From the NCBI GenBank assembly GCA_020226215.1, contig CM035228.1:2781901-2845900 (forward strand): a DNA stretch of 64,000 bases. The letters are read 5' to 3'. This DNA comes from Sindora glabra (taxonomy: Eukaryota > Streptophyta > Magnoliopsida > Fabales > Fabaceae). A model generated the notes under the pieces. It saw only the letters and a list, made by a program, of their open reading frames with translations, made no database searches and was not told the origin of the DNA. Both the position numbers and the translations under genes were made by a program. Positions 49,601-62,299 of this stretch are shown piece after piece (the first letter of the stretch is position 1; each line of letters opens with the position of its first letter).

Positions 49601-50424
49601 TGCAAGGGTCACATGAAGGAGAACACAACAATTCTAGACCTGGTATAGGGTTTGATGATTTTGAGGATGATGATGATGATGATGATATAGATAGTTATGA
49701 GCTGGAGTCTCACAGTGACAGTAAAAGAATGAAAGCATCAAAAAGTGATTTTTCTGAAGTTGAAGACTCGTTGGGGTTGGATGATAGTGAAGACTCTGAC
49801 GATAAAATGCATTTTACTAAAAGAGTGGCTTCCAAAAGACGTATGCAATTTGGTTCCAGGCATAATAATGCAAATTGGTCAGATGATAATGATCTCGACT
49901 TTGATTCAGATGAACAGCCATCTGTTCGCTCTAATCTCAAATCTAGCCGTGTTTTTTCCGCCAGACAGGAAGGGAAAGGCGGGGGTCCAAGGATACCGTC
50001 CAAGAAATTAAGCTTTGCTTCTGAATCTGATGAGGATATCGGGGCTGGCTTGTACTCTGATGACGAAGATGATTTGAGAAAGGTGCGTGCATTTAGGCGA
50101 AATGGGGGGATCAAACATGATCGTGGGAAGAGTAACTTCAATAAAGACAAGCAGTCCAAATCTAAGCGCAGTCGTGGAGGAGATCTGTTCAATGATGATT
50201 TTGATGGACCATCCCGTCAGTCTTACAGTAAAGGGAGACGATATCAAGGAAGTGGGCGTAATTTGCAGCGGTTTGAAGACAGTGGGCGTGATGCACAAAA
50301 CTTTGACAAATCAAGTAGAGGAAAGTTTGGAAGGAAGCAACAAGGACGTTTTAGGGGATATCATATGGACGAGAAAAAGGATTTTGGTGAATTTAGAAAT
50401 AGTAGGCGTGTGATAGAAAGGTAG
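46624..50424 (+). CDS. VAR3: VAR3-type plastid zinc-finger protein (complete, 5 coding exons)
   Basis: Coding exons: 46624-47264, 47707-47824, 48325-48677, 49068-49166, 49287-50424. Phases join cleanly and give 782 residues; Arabidopsis VAR3 is about 758. The N terminus is Ser, Arg and Pro rich with few acidic residues, as in plastid transit peptides. RLSFVFDQIDAIEKE and a conserved block, HPWPEWIELMERLVQQNYFDHRR, split here by exon-internal position only, follow in exon 1. VCSSCSLRNSC (about 254-264) is a conserved Cys cluster. A Pro/Lys-rich linker leads to two RanBP2-type fingers, W-x-C-P-x-C...C-x2-C at about 365-395 and 398-428. The last third is acidic, with Asp runs, then Arg/Gly/Ser rich. 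In Arabidopsis VAR3 is needed for normal chloroplast and leaf palisade development, and the wider family includes organelle RNA-editing factors. The start is the first ATG. Confidence 0.94.
49660..49690 (+). repeat. GAT trinucleotide run coding poly-Asp in VAR3
   Basis: A run of GAT codons inside exon 5 encodes seven consecutive Asp residues after FEDD. Codon-repeat slippage would change tract length without breaking the frame. The surrounding acidic region is low complexity. Confidence 0.7.
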
Positions 50425-50830
50425 AGCCATAAGCTCATCTTTGTCAGTTGGTCTTCGATGTTGCATATAGCTCTCGATTGATAACCAAACTCAAATGTGA
50501 CAAAAGGCCAATAATATAGCTCTCGATCGTACAGAAGTGAACTGACTGGAAGCCTTGGGAGTACCTGTCCCAGCCGACCACTTGTTCCAAGTCATTTAAC
50601 GAGACTGCGAATCTGTAAATTGGATAGACGTGTTGGACTAGCACCAAGTCATGTCTGATTGATGTGTTTATCGTCCACTTTAACCGGTTATACGAAATGC
50701 TACTATTGTATTGAAGATATCTAAAGCGGATCGGCAAAGTCATGCTTGGATCGGGGTCATCGAACGAATTGTTGCATTACCATTCAGTTAGCAACCGAGT
50801 TATTGTCCCGGGAACTTTTTGTTTTGCATT
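50425..50830 (+). other. Probable VAR3 3' UTR and downstream region
   Basis: GC-balanced sequence follows the TAG stop and gives way to AT-rich DNA near 50830. A direct repeat of ATATAGCTCTCGATCG/TTG at about 50465 and 50515 is the only structure seen. Confidence 0.5.
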
Positions 50831-52080
50831 GCCTTAAATTTTTATTTCTTTATATATGAGTGAAAGAATGTTATGTGTTTCTATATTTGTGATTAAAAGA
50901 AAATAATTTTTAAAATTATGATAATGAAAGAAAGTAATATTTTTTTTTGAAAAGAAATTGTTATCAAATTTATTATATTTTGTTAAATATATAAATTATT
51001 TTTTATTGTTCTAATAATTTATAATTTTATTTTTACAGAAGATGTTATTCAAATAAAATGAAGCTTCAGATGACACCTCAATTCCATTTGTTTTTTTGGA
51101 GGTTGAATCAGAGGAATGTCGTATTGTTAAGTTTTGGATCAATTAGAAGTTCTTTTAATGAGTTACAATATTGTAAAATTGTATATTTTTAAAAGTATTA
51201 TTAAATTATAAAAAATGTCTATATAAATTAACTTTTAACATTGAAAAGTTGATTTGTTAATGGTAATAAAATATTACCATTATTCAATAATAACAATGTC
51301 AGGCAGTTGTGATAGTCGTCAGTAAGCGTAGGTGATAGTAAACAAAGGATTTATGAAATGTGAGTAAATTAGTCTTTTAAATAATTAAATATAACTATTA
51401 AATATTTCTATAAGTATTTACTTCTCATAAAAATATTTTGAAGCTATATTGGAGTCAAAGCATTATGAACTAAGCATTAACATTTAATCCTCCTTGAGAA
51501 TTATGAAAAGTGTAAACCTCATGTGAAGTTACTTCTTTCTCATTTTTATCCATATAAAATCTTTTGTATTAATTTTGTCTTTATTAAAGATTATTTTATC
51601 CAATTTTATTATTAGAGGAATAAAATTGAGAAAATTAATCTTCATATAGATATTAACAAAATGATAAAATCACATCAATTAATATTTTACAAAAATAAAA
51701 TTAATATAAAATATTTGATAAAAATGAAGGTAAAAAAATTTCATAGAAATAAAAAAAGGGATTTGCTCTTGATAAAAGAAAATTGGAAAAAAAAAAAAAA
51801 GGCTGCAAACTAAGCATTGCTCTCAGATAAGTTGGGATGTATCGATAATAAATAAATTTCATTTTATTCTCAAGCACGTAGAAATATCCATCACTCCACT
51901 AAACACACAATCACAAAATTTCCTAGAACTTTATGTCACCCAAGGCTTGAGTCACATGCTATATTTTTGTGCTCTGTAGCAGCAATTATGGTACAGTCAC
52001 AGCATACACTCCCTCTCGAGTAATTGTTGGGGTCCAGAGGCGAGCCTCATCTGCTATGCGGGAGAAAATCAGCTAAAACT
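50831..52080. other. AT-rich intergenic DNA, no gene seen
   Basis: Low-complexity A/T-rich sequence with a poly-A run near 51789. No domain, terminal repeat or RNA gene recognised. Confidence 0.5.
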
Positions 52081-52344
52081 AAGGCTATATTTGTTTCATT
52101 AGAAAGTATTTTTTTAAGAAAATATTAATTAATGAAAGGATAATATATCATTTATATTAATAATTAAAAAAATTATACTTAAAAATTTGAAAATGAAGAA
52201 AAGTAAATTTTTTTTGAAATAGGAAAAGTTATTTTTTTCCAAATTCTTTATATATAATATTAAATAAGTAAAACATTTTTCTTCGAATTATCATTTTTAT
52301 AATTATATTTTATGAAAAATACTTTCTGATGAAACAAACAAAAT
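52081..52344. mobile_element. MITE with about 30-bp terminal inverted repeats
   Basis: The left end has TTTGTTTCATTAGAAAGTAT and the right end ATACTTTCTGATGAAACAAA, complementary apart from one or two changes. Flanks are CTAAAACT (52073-52080) and CTAAAATG (52345-52352), which resembles an 8-bp duplication with two changes. Length, AT-rich interior and 8-bp target size fit a hAT-like MITE. Confidence 0.65.
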
Positions 52345-52431
52345 CTAAAATGCAAGGAACGTGTATTCATAATTTTCTGCCTTAGTTGAGCAACGCAAAA
52401 GGTATTTTCCGCTATCTCAACTCAATTCCCC

Positions 52432-52455
52432 ATATATATATATATATATATATAT
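52432..52455. repeat. (AT)n microsatellite
   Basis: About 12 uninterrupted AT units. Confidence 0.95.
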
Positions 52456-53766
52456 CACTTTTTAAATTTAATAGAGTTATATAAACATCATCTTCAATTT
52501 TAAAATTTAATATAAACATCAACAAATGTTATACATAAATTCAAATTTAAGTTAATTTAAAGTATATTTTTAATGATTATCTCATATTGTTTAATTTAAA
52601 TTTATAATTATTTTTTTATCATTTTAATGAAGAAAAGTTCAAATTTATATTTAAGCGTAAGTTTGTGGTAAAAATTACAAGCAAAAGGACTAGAAAGTTT
52701 AACTCTTTTTTCTAAGATAAGGACATGTACATAGTTTGCTAGGGGAGTTCTTATCCCTTTACAATAGCAAACAAATTACAGAAGTAGTAAACAAAATGTG
52801 CACAAGTATGTAAGATGCACAAATGCATAAAAGTGTATAATATAAAACAATTCAAAACATAATTTTATTGTAGTTATTGCAAATTCTTTGCATTAACAAA
52901 CTGAAATGTGTGGTTAAAAACTTTAAGTGCTGTTACTTATACTCCAAAGACAAGTTTAAGATTGGGAAGAATTGTAGAAAATTAAAGTCTAATGGTAGTA
53001 GAGTGCTACATATTGCTAACAGAGCGATAGAGTGAACGTAAAGTGTACATAATGTTGAATCTAACAAAATGAGCCCTCTACTTGTTAGGATAAAGGTATT
53101 TATAAGCTCTAACTTTAACGGTTATGAGCATACTGTCTTTGGAAAATTATTGTTTCATGAGATGATTGAACATGTGGTTGAAGTTGCTAATAACTACCCA
53201 TGATTCTTGAAATTCACCATTATCCTCACCATAACCAACTCCTAACCATGTCATTGATCATTAGTTTTGAGAATCTCGTACCCTTGATCCCTTTTTTACT
53301 TTCACCATTGTGTTGAAAAAACAAAGATGAAAGCCTTACTCTTTTCATAACTTTTAACTTTCTTTTCTCAATAGGTAGTTTACCTAATCAAATCGTCAAT
53401 TACTAAAATTTTGCAAAATAATTTAACAAACTACTTACCCTTTGGGAGAAAGATAAAAAATTGATAGGATAATATTAAGATAAATACTAAATTATTAAAA
53501 TTGAAAAAATTCTTTTCAATTCTCATCTTTCTTACTTCTTTCATATATATCTTTTTTACAAAATTAAAATTAAAAAATATTTTATATTAACACTTGTATT
53601 TTTATTTAGTATATTTTTAAAATCTTAATTTGATAATATCAAACTATATTTATGATACTTGTAAATAGTATTTGTTAACATTTTCAATATTTTATATGAG
53701 GTATTTATTAAATTTTATATTCTTAAATTAATTTATTATTTTTTTACTAATTTGTTGTACATACAT

Positions 53767-53767
<1 letters not shown>
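52456..53767. other. Intergenic DNA, nothing recognised
   Basis: AT-rich sequence with no domain-bearing frame on either strand and no recognised repeat boundary. Confidence 0.45.

Positions 53768-53821
<54 letters not shown>
53768..53821. repeat. (CA)27 microsatellite
   Basis: A perfect run of 27 CA units, followed by TATG. Long and uninterrupted, so likely to vary in length between individuals. Confidence 0.97.
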
Positions 53822-53824
<3 letters not shown>

Positions 53825-54179
53825 GTCCTTGTGTATATGTGGAGGTTAAATATGCTATATTTTTTTGTTACCATAGTGTAAATCTTTAACTAATATATAT
53901 TTATAATCATATTTTTTCAAAAAAAGATGTTGTTGAATTGTACTTTGGTCTAATTATCTATTTCAAGTTTATTAAGAATAATTTTGTTGATTTTTATATA
54001 TAAGGATATTTTAATTAAATTAATTATTTTTAAGCCACATTTTTGCATAACATGACAACAAACAAAAGATAGAATAATTCTGTATAAACACCAAAATAGT
54101 ATAGTTTATTATTTTATCTGATATAATACTATCTTATTCAATAATCTTTATACTATATTTTATGATATGTCAAACAAAG

Positions 54180-55740
54180 CCTTAAGGTTAATAATGATTA
54201 AAGGCAGGAATCTAATGTGAAAAAGATATAGGGAAAGTTTTTCCATTTTTCTCTTAGACTCTACATTCTCTAAAACCAAACCTATTCCCTCATTTTTGCC
54301 ACCAACATTATCACTTTCACTCTCTTCATCCTCTCTTGAAGCAAAATCTCAATCCTCTTCCTCGACCTTTCCTTTTTCTATCTAAGTAAGGTAAAGGCTA
54401 TGACACTTTAACTTATGTGATCCTTCTCCTAATTTCTTCTTTTTACTTATTGAATGATTGAAAAATGGAATCAAATAGGGTTTTGATGTCTTAACTCCAA
54501 AATGGTGATTTTTGAATGATTAGAAACTAGTCAACTTCCAATCCTATCATCTATTGTCTCCTCTTGAAGTTGTGAGTAAACATTCTACTTGATTTTGCTT
54601 GTTTTAAGATGATTTGAGTTGGTTGAGTTATATTTTATTTTATATTGGATGAATTTGGAATAAAATGATATAAAATGATGGTCGGTATGAATTTCATGTT
54701 AAACTTAGTAACTTTAATGTTGCTTTTGTATTGTACAGTGATTGAAATGCATAATGTGGCTAATAAAGTAAGATTTGGAAGAAATTCCCTATAGTTCAAT
54801 AAAGTGAAATTTTCTACAAAAGTATAAAAATAATATGTGGATTAATTCATTAGGTCCAAATGTAGAAATTACAAATTTGAATTGATTCATGTTTTATAAA
54901 ACCAAACTTGAAGGAACTAAATTGATTATTGAATCAATTTAGCAAGGTCAAAAGGCATCTCACACTGCATTAAATGAATTTATGTCTTTTAGAATTGAGC
55001 AATTTGAATCAATTCCTCAATTAATTCAAAACTTTTACAATTGCATTAAATTACTTGAATTAATTCCATAATCAATTTAGGTCTTATAGAAACTCACTGG
55101 AGATTTTGAATTAATTTGCCAACTGATTTTGTAGGGCATATTTTTCTTTTTATGACTACATTAATTGTTATGGACTAATCGTGACATGTTTATACATATG
55201 TATGCTTTAAATAGGTGTTTATAAAGATGTAACTCCATTTTAATTGTGTTAGTTACTTTAATTCTATGATTTATTCAAATGGTAAGCCTAGCTTTAGATG
55301 TGTTTATTGAGATATGTAATAGATGAAAATTATTGAACAAGTGACTTTCATGTTGGATCTAGAAATAGCTTGTAAAGGATGAAGATAAGTTGAATGAGCA
55401 AGAATAAGCTTACGAAAATAAAAGATAGACAAGAGTTATAAGAAGATTTACTTATCTATTTAGTTGTATATTATATGATTGATAGTAATATGTGTTGCTT
55501 CCTAAATATTGAAATGTGAAATTTGTTCTATTGTCTTAATCAGAATTATGTATACTACTAATATTTTAACTTGTTAATTTGTGAGTTATGAGATAAGTTA
55601 TAAGGAGTAATCTAGTTAGTATGACATAGTCATTACAAATTACTTTATTTTTCCCAGAATGTTTACTTGTTAAGGCTTAAACTTACTTTTTTATATTTAT
55701 TTTGTAGACTCATAAGCAGATGCACCACCACTATAGCAAA
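54180..55740 (+). mobile_element. Diverged LTR-like element, family member C
   Basis: The landmarks occur in the same order as in copy A. A CT-rich region (about 54245-54380) has the look of a transcript start. The splice-donor-like block TGTGAGTAAACATTCTAC is at 54571-54588. A stretch with repeated ATTGATT/AATTAATTC strings follows, and then TTTTGTAGACTC near 55703. The ends could not be fixed, so both limits are approximate. No coding frame remains. Confidence 0.38.
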
Positions 55741-55953
55741 AATAGAACCCTTACAACTATTTTTATTTGGATCGAGTAAAAAATAGGTATTTTCATTATA
55801 ATAGACATGAATTTTGACATATTTCCTTAGGAGCCTCAATATATAAAGATTTCATAACAGGGTAAATAACTTGAATAATAGATATTCCCTGATAAGAAAG
55901 CGAGTTGAACCATCTTATTCTTGAATAAGCAATAGCAATTATAAATAAGTTTA

Positions 55954-56430
55954 ACTTCTTTTTAGTGTAATAATTGATTAAGTTAAATGATGGTGCCTTA
56001 GGAGATTTCTATTGACATATTAGTATTGTTTTAACCTTCATTTAGGTTATATAAGTAATGTGTTAGTGTAGAATGTTCGATGGAAATCAATAGACTGAAA
56101 TTTACATTAGTCATAATTTAGAATGAATCATGACATTTAAATACTTTTCAAAAATTTCACAAGAGTATTTACTTCATAATTTAGAATGAGTCGTGACATT
56201 TAAATACTTCTTTTTAGTGTAATAGATGATTAAGTTAAATGGCGGTACTTTAGGAGATTTCTATTGACATATTAGTATTGTTTTAACCTTCATTTAGGTC
56301 ATATAAGTAGTATGTTAGTGTAGGAAGGTCAATGGAAATCAATAGACCAAAATTTACATTAGTCACAATTTAGAATGAGTCATAACATTTAAATACTTTT
56401 CGAAAACTTCACAAAAGTATTTACTTCATA
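55954..56430 (+). repeat. 252-bp tandem duplication
   Basis: Copy 1 (55954-56205) and copy 2 (56206-56430, lacking the last part) both begin ACTTCTTTTTAGTGTAATA and share GGAGATTTCTATTGACATAT. They differ by scattered substitutions, roughly 7 percent by eye. The unit holds GTGACATTTAAATA-type strings like the 3' ends of LTR-like elements. No coding frame. Confidence 0.88.
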
Positions 56431-57740
56431 AAAATTCAAATTTTGGCAAAAACTTATTTATTGTAAATCAAATAACTCCTTGAATCACATGGTAGTCAAG
56501 TGAAAATAAGCTAAAATATATGTATCCAATTATTAGTTAAGGTAAAAAAAAAAAAGATAAAAAGAAAGAAGTTAAGGGCCCAAAACAACAATAGTGATAA
56601 ATTTGGGGAAACATTTACAAGATTATCTCTTAAATTTTCAAATATAATTATGTATAATGAAATGTTAGAATCCTTGATGAGACATAGAATCAAGACAATT
56701 GGTATTGCTCAAACATATACATGTATTATATATGATAAGCTAATACAAAATTCTATCTTGATGGCTTGAATGCTATCTTCTTTACCAGCATTGTTAAATG
56801 TAACATAATTTCATTGGCCATCTAACTGTGTATTCAAGTTTTATGACGATACCTCTTATTTCTTTCTAAAAACTTCATTTTTCCTTGACATATTGCCATA
56901 TCTCGTTCTTTTTCTCTTATGCTTCAGCCAGGATTGAATAAACCCTACAAAGGGTCAGAGCTATAGAACTAATTTCATTGCCTAATCTATGATACTGGGT
57001 TTAAATATGAAACTTTTAAAGGAAATAGGTTTTTCATTATGTTGGGATTATTTTTTTTCATTTAAATAATTTTTGTATGTCATTATCTTTTCATTTTGGG
57101 CTTAGTATAATTAATTTAAGTCTACCCAAGAGTTTTTAAATTAATTTGCTAAGTTTTTTATTTAAATTTTCACCTTTTAATTTACCTAGGATTTGAAATT
57201 TTAGTAAATTTTATGTGAATTTTTCTAAATCTATTGTTGAGTTTTTAATTAGATTTTAGTTTATTTTGATACCTAGTAAAATTTTCATAAAAATTCTAGT
57301 TAAATTCACATCAAAATTACTTTTATGATTCTCCTAAATTTCACTCGATTTTCTTATTAGGTTTTTTGATTCAAGTGTTTTCTAATACAATACCTATTTG
57401 AAAAATTCACTTAAGTTATTTTCTAAAGAAAACTCCTATAAAATATTACATTAACCTATATGTATAGATTAAGAGATAGTAACAAAGTTAATCAGTTATT
57501 TAAACAACATAACACTCATATCTTATGGTTACATAACATATAAAGAAGTGAATTTACATAGTGTCTTTCACTTTATAGGCATAAACGAGTTTTATTTATT
57601 CACATTACATTTTATGATTCATAATAATATTATTCACCCTCATTTTATCCAACTTAAATGGTATAGTACTAAAAAATTTCATCAATTAGACATTAACATA
57701 AAGAAATGGGGTAATAGTCGACTATATACTCGACTATTAT
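56431..57740. other. AT-rich intergenic DNA, no gene seen
   Basis: No frame with a recognisable domain. The open stretches present are short and of random composition. Confidence 0.45.
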
Positions 57741-57999
57741 AAGTGTCCAGATATGAGTCTTGGCACCAATAATTCATTATATAATTAATTATAAAAATTT
57801 AGTGATAAATCTTGCTTAATGCTAATTAGTTATGAGGGTCCAAGGTGAAACTTAACTTATCATAGTTAATTTCACTTGCCTTAAAGGCAATCCTACTAGG
57901 TAGTAGGCAATTATATAATTAACTACCCTGAGCCAATAACCATTTTTGCTAGGTTATTATCAACCATGCCATGCCTAAGAGCAAGTTCAGTGGCATAGT

Positions 58000-58960
58000 C
58001 AACTACAAGCTCATAATTTATAGAATTTTTTAAATCATTATTCATTCACTAAATTCAACCTCCAAACTTATTAAAACATTTAATACCATTACCAAACTTC
58101 AAAGGCTTATAAATGCTACATCTAACAACTAAAAATTACTATCCATAACATTAATTTAATGCCTCAAACATAATATTTATGCAATTTTATTTAAATCCCT
58201 ATAAATCCCTAAACTTTAACAAGATAATGAATTCAACTTAAATTAAAGATAGAATGTTACTCACAAAAGCTAGGTAAAGAGGAGTGGAGTTAATGATTAG
58301 GGATAACTTAGGTTTTTATTTATTAAAACAAGAAATCTTAGGTTAAGGTTATAATTTCCTTAAACCTTCTTCATCGCCATCAAATAAGTTGTTAATAGGA
58401 AAGAAAATATAAAAAAAGAGAGCTATGAAACTTACTATGGAATAAAGGTATTGAAATTGTTTACCTTGACAAACAAAGGATTTAAGAAATTGTTGAAGTT
58501 CCCATTAAGATTGGCTTAAGAACTTAAAAGGGATGAAGAAGATGATAAGGAATGAGAAGAATAAAAAAAGGAGTAATTATTTTAGGGCAAAAAAGTTGGG
58601 GTGTTAGTTGTAAGGGCATTTTGAAAATTACAAAATTTAATAATTTTTCCTTTTCTACTCATCACTTCTTTTTAATTACTAAACTTCACACAAAATATAT
58701 ATGCATTATAATTTCTTCTCATTCTCAAGCCTTCACCAAATATCCAATAGCTTAATAAACTACTCATCCATTATGATTTTTCAACAAATCCATCATCTTA
58801 AGTTTGTTAGGTTAGTGAAATTTGTCAATTTACCATATCTTTTTCTTAAATTCATGAAAATCAAGATACATTATTAAATTAAACATAAACAAGTATGATA
58901 ACAAGTAATCAATTAAATGGATAATTAAATAAATATATTTCAAATTTTAGGTGTGTAACA
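58000..58960 (-). mobile_element. Diverged LTR-like element, family member D (5' part)
   Basis: On the minus strand the sequence starts TGTTACACACC at 58960, as in the other family members. It continues with AT-rich DNA, a CT-rich transcript-start-like region (about 58500-58600) and the splice-donor-like block GTGAGTAACATTCTATC (58264-58248). The 3' boundary and target duplication were not found. Confidence 0.42.
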
Positions 58961-58969
58961 GCTTGTTAG

Positions 58970-61740
58970 GTTGATTTATTTTTGAATTAGAATGGATTAT
59001 AAGTAAGTTTAATTTCTATTATTATAAAACTATTTTGACAAATATAATTCTAGCATCTTTGATTGTTGTTTTCCTTGTTAGCTCCTCTTATTAATTACAC
59101 GTGCCCTTATGTATTGGCTTGGGAAGTAGCTTAAGCTAATGGAAACTGCTTGTTCAGGTTCCATACTAATTACAACTAGAGTTAAATTGTGATAACCGTT
59201 TCTATGTAATTTTGCTTTTAACTCTTTTAACTATAATCCAAATACCAAACAATACATATTGGAGAAAATAAAATCTTTGGTGGGCATTCTCTATAATTTT
59301 TTAATATTAATTAATATTTGATATAACAATAACACTTTTAATACCAAATGATAAGTTTTTATATGCATTCTCATATTAATAAACCATAAAATTAACTAAA
59401 GAATCCAGACTATGAAATGCAAGAATTTACTATGTAAAAATCAAGGTTTAATTCTTATTAACTAATTAACAATGATTTTTATAGAATGATAACACAGTAG
59501 AATCATATGTACATTAAAGATTAACTCAATAATGCTTATATCAAATGGCATGCTACATAGACATAGTAGATACACACACTAAAGCCAATTAATAATTTAA
59601 ATCTACTTTATTAACAATTTAATCTTCTAATAGTGTTAACTGCATTTTGGATTTACGTTATATATACAAAATATAAATCCTGGGATTAACCATACCAATC
59701 TTTTATTGTTAATGCTCATTGTCAGGCTTATCTTTTATTGAAATTCATGTAACAATAATCTAAACAAGAATTTCAACATAACTCTTGTGACCTTATACAG
59801 AAGTAAAGCTCTTTCATATATACTTTGTAACTTGCACCAGATTAAGCTTTTACAATAGCCTATTACCATTAATTAGATGGCTCTTATACTATTATTATTT
59901 AGTAGACTTTAGCAATAAGTGATTGAAAGAGAAATAGTGATAATATCTACAATGGAAGGAAGCTTTAAACATTTGTCATGTCATGGACTAGTTAATAAAG
60001 ACATACCATATATTGTAATTTGGAAAATGCTTTATGCATTCCCTTTTTAGGAGTGAAACATGCATTCTGCTTTAATAGATATTGAAATCTTTAAAACTAT
60101 GGCCCTACAATTTATGAGAAGGGAGTAAGGAGGAAGTGAGTTCAGAAGAATGAAAGCAGTATTATTTTTTTAATTTTTGGTGTCAATATACCATTTCCTA
60201 AAATTAACACCCTCGTTAATAATTTCCAACTACTATGAAATATTACTTCAACTCTATGGCTGAGATAACACAAACAAAAACATAATGGGTACTATTTTTC
60301 CATACTACTTGGGATTCCTTTAGCCACTTTAGAATGCGCCTTTATGAAAAAAGAGATAAAAAATTGCAAGATCCAAAATTTCTTAATAAGAGACATATAT
60401 TTTCTATGTTTCTTTATAATAAAAAATGCAGTAAATTCTATAGTTCTTATAGGATTTTAAAATTGAGTGTGATGTGGCAAATTTTGAAATCCTTAAATCA
60501 AGATTGTTTAATTACATCCATTAAAAAATAAACAATTGTGATTAAATAATTTGAATTCAACAATTTTTAATCTTGTCATGCCATTCTAGGTTTTGTATCC
60601 TTTAGGGTAAAGGTGTAAAATAGGTGGGTTGGTCTATGATGAACTATTCTATATTACTCATGATAAAAATGGTTGGAATTTTTATAAGTTTAGGTTTAGT
60701 TCATATTTGTGAGTTTGCAGATTTTAACTATGAGCTTGCAAATAATTTGTGTCTGCTTGATTTGGATTACTTATAAAAAAGGATTAAATTTTAGGGGTCC
60801 AAGACCGGTCCATATTTGTAAGTTCACAAACTTAAATTCATTTGACACAATCTTACCTTAAAATACCATAGCAAGTACCAAAAAATGCATATGTATACAT
60901 GAAGTGCCAAGATGAATATGATTAATAATACTAAAATAGTATCACATATGATTTTTCCTAATTACCTAAAATGATTTAAAAGTGTTTTCTTTACGAGTTT
61001 GTACATAATATATCATCTTTAGACTGATGTAAATTTATATCATTTGATTTGTGAAAAAAATTTAAGTTAGGGACTATTTTAAAAAATAAATATTATAAAA
61101 TTATCTAAATGAATAATTCTGAATTATCCACTTGTTGATATAAATTTACATTACCTTACTAATGATGGGCCATTATTGATTTCTTTCTTTATAATTCAGG
61201 CTAAGCATATTTACACAGATATTGGCTAATTTATTGGCCTTTTTTTTTTAATTTTTATATGGAGAAGTTATATTGAATTCTTTTGAAATTTTGTCTAATT
61301 ATATTTAATATTATTCATTTTTTAAAATTATACACATTCACTCTCAAATTATTTTCACTATTATAAAATGTAATGGTATTAAACTTTTAAACTAAAACCC
61401 CTTTTTCAATATTGTACCTCTTGTTTAGACGACCATTTTTCTACATATTATGTAAAAAGTACTTTTTCTTTGAAAAATAAAAATAATTTTTTATTTTTAT
61501 ATATAATTATGTTTTTATACATATAAATATAAGAAAATAATTCTCTAATCATAAGGATAATATTATTAAAAGATATTAAAATTAAAAAAATTAAAGTTAT
61601 TATATTTTATAATGATAATACTGCTTCAGTATATAATTTTAAAAGTCAAAGAATATTGAGCATAATTAAAGCCAATATCAGACGTAATCAATGTAATTTT
61701 CCCTTTGCATATTTAATAATTAGGGTCTAATGCCCTAGTC
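58970..61740. other. Intergenic DNA, no gene seen
   Basis: AT-rich sequence. A pair of related strings (TTCATATTTGTGAGTTTGCA and TCCATATTTGTAAGTTCACA, near 60700 and 60811) suggests a decayed local duplication. No open frame is supported. Confidence 0.42.
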
Positions 61741-61784
61741 CTCTGCTTAAAGGATGAGGCAAAACTATTATTATAAAGTGAGTT

Positions 61785-62160
61785 CTTCCATGCATTAAAT
61801 TTTTTTATTCATTAAGTATCTAATGAGTTATATTGAGTTTTATATTTTTTTGGAGTAAAAATTTATTCAATTTAATTACTTACAATTTACCACAAATGTC
61901 AGTTCATCCATGTATGCATTAAGTTTACTTAGTGCATGGTTATTTGACCTTATATGCTGAGTTTTACTCAATGCATCCATTTAGGCTAATTCTGCCATGC
62001 ATTAAGTATTTAGTGCATGGATAAATTGATTGTGAGCTATTATATTTAATATTTTTTTAAAAATATAAAATTTAATGTGAATCATTAAATACTTAATATA
62101 TAAATAAATTTAAGTGAATTCTTTTATGTATTAAATTTATACATACATTAAATATTCAAT
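61785..62160. repeat. Degenerate repeats and palindromes around CATGCATTAA
   Basis: CCATGCATTAAGTATTTAGTGCATGG (about 61993-62018) is a near palindrome. Further copies of ATGCATTAA and TTTAGTGCATGG-like strings lie near 61790 and 61915-61940. It may be the remains of one or two small inverted-repeat elements. Confidence 0.45.
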
Positions 62161-62299
62161 AATTTACATTAAATTTTTCATTTTTTAGATAAAAATATTT
62201 AATCCAATAATTCATAATTTATTAACAAAATTGATTCATGCATACATAGAATTTTGATCAATGGATGGTTGAATTAACCATTAACTTAACGCAGGGGAG

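Noticed and set aside
49710..50192. 160-codon minus-strand frame opposite VAR3 exon 5
   Set aside because: Ser/Leu-rich antisense reading of the Asp/Glu/Lys codons of VAR3; a typical shadow frame.
57744..58960. Exact LTR boundaries for family member D using TG at 57744
   Set aside because: The flanking bases (ATAAG and GCTTG) do not match, so there is no target duplication to support that end.
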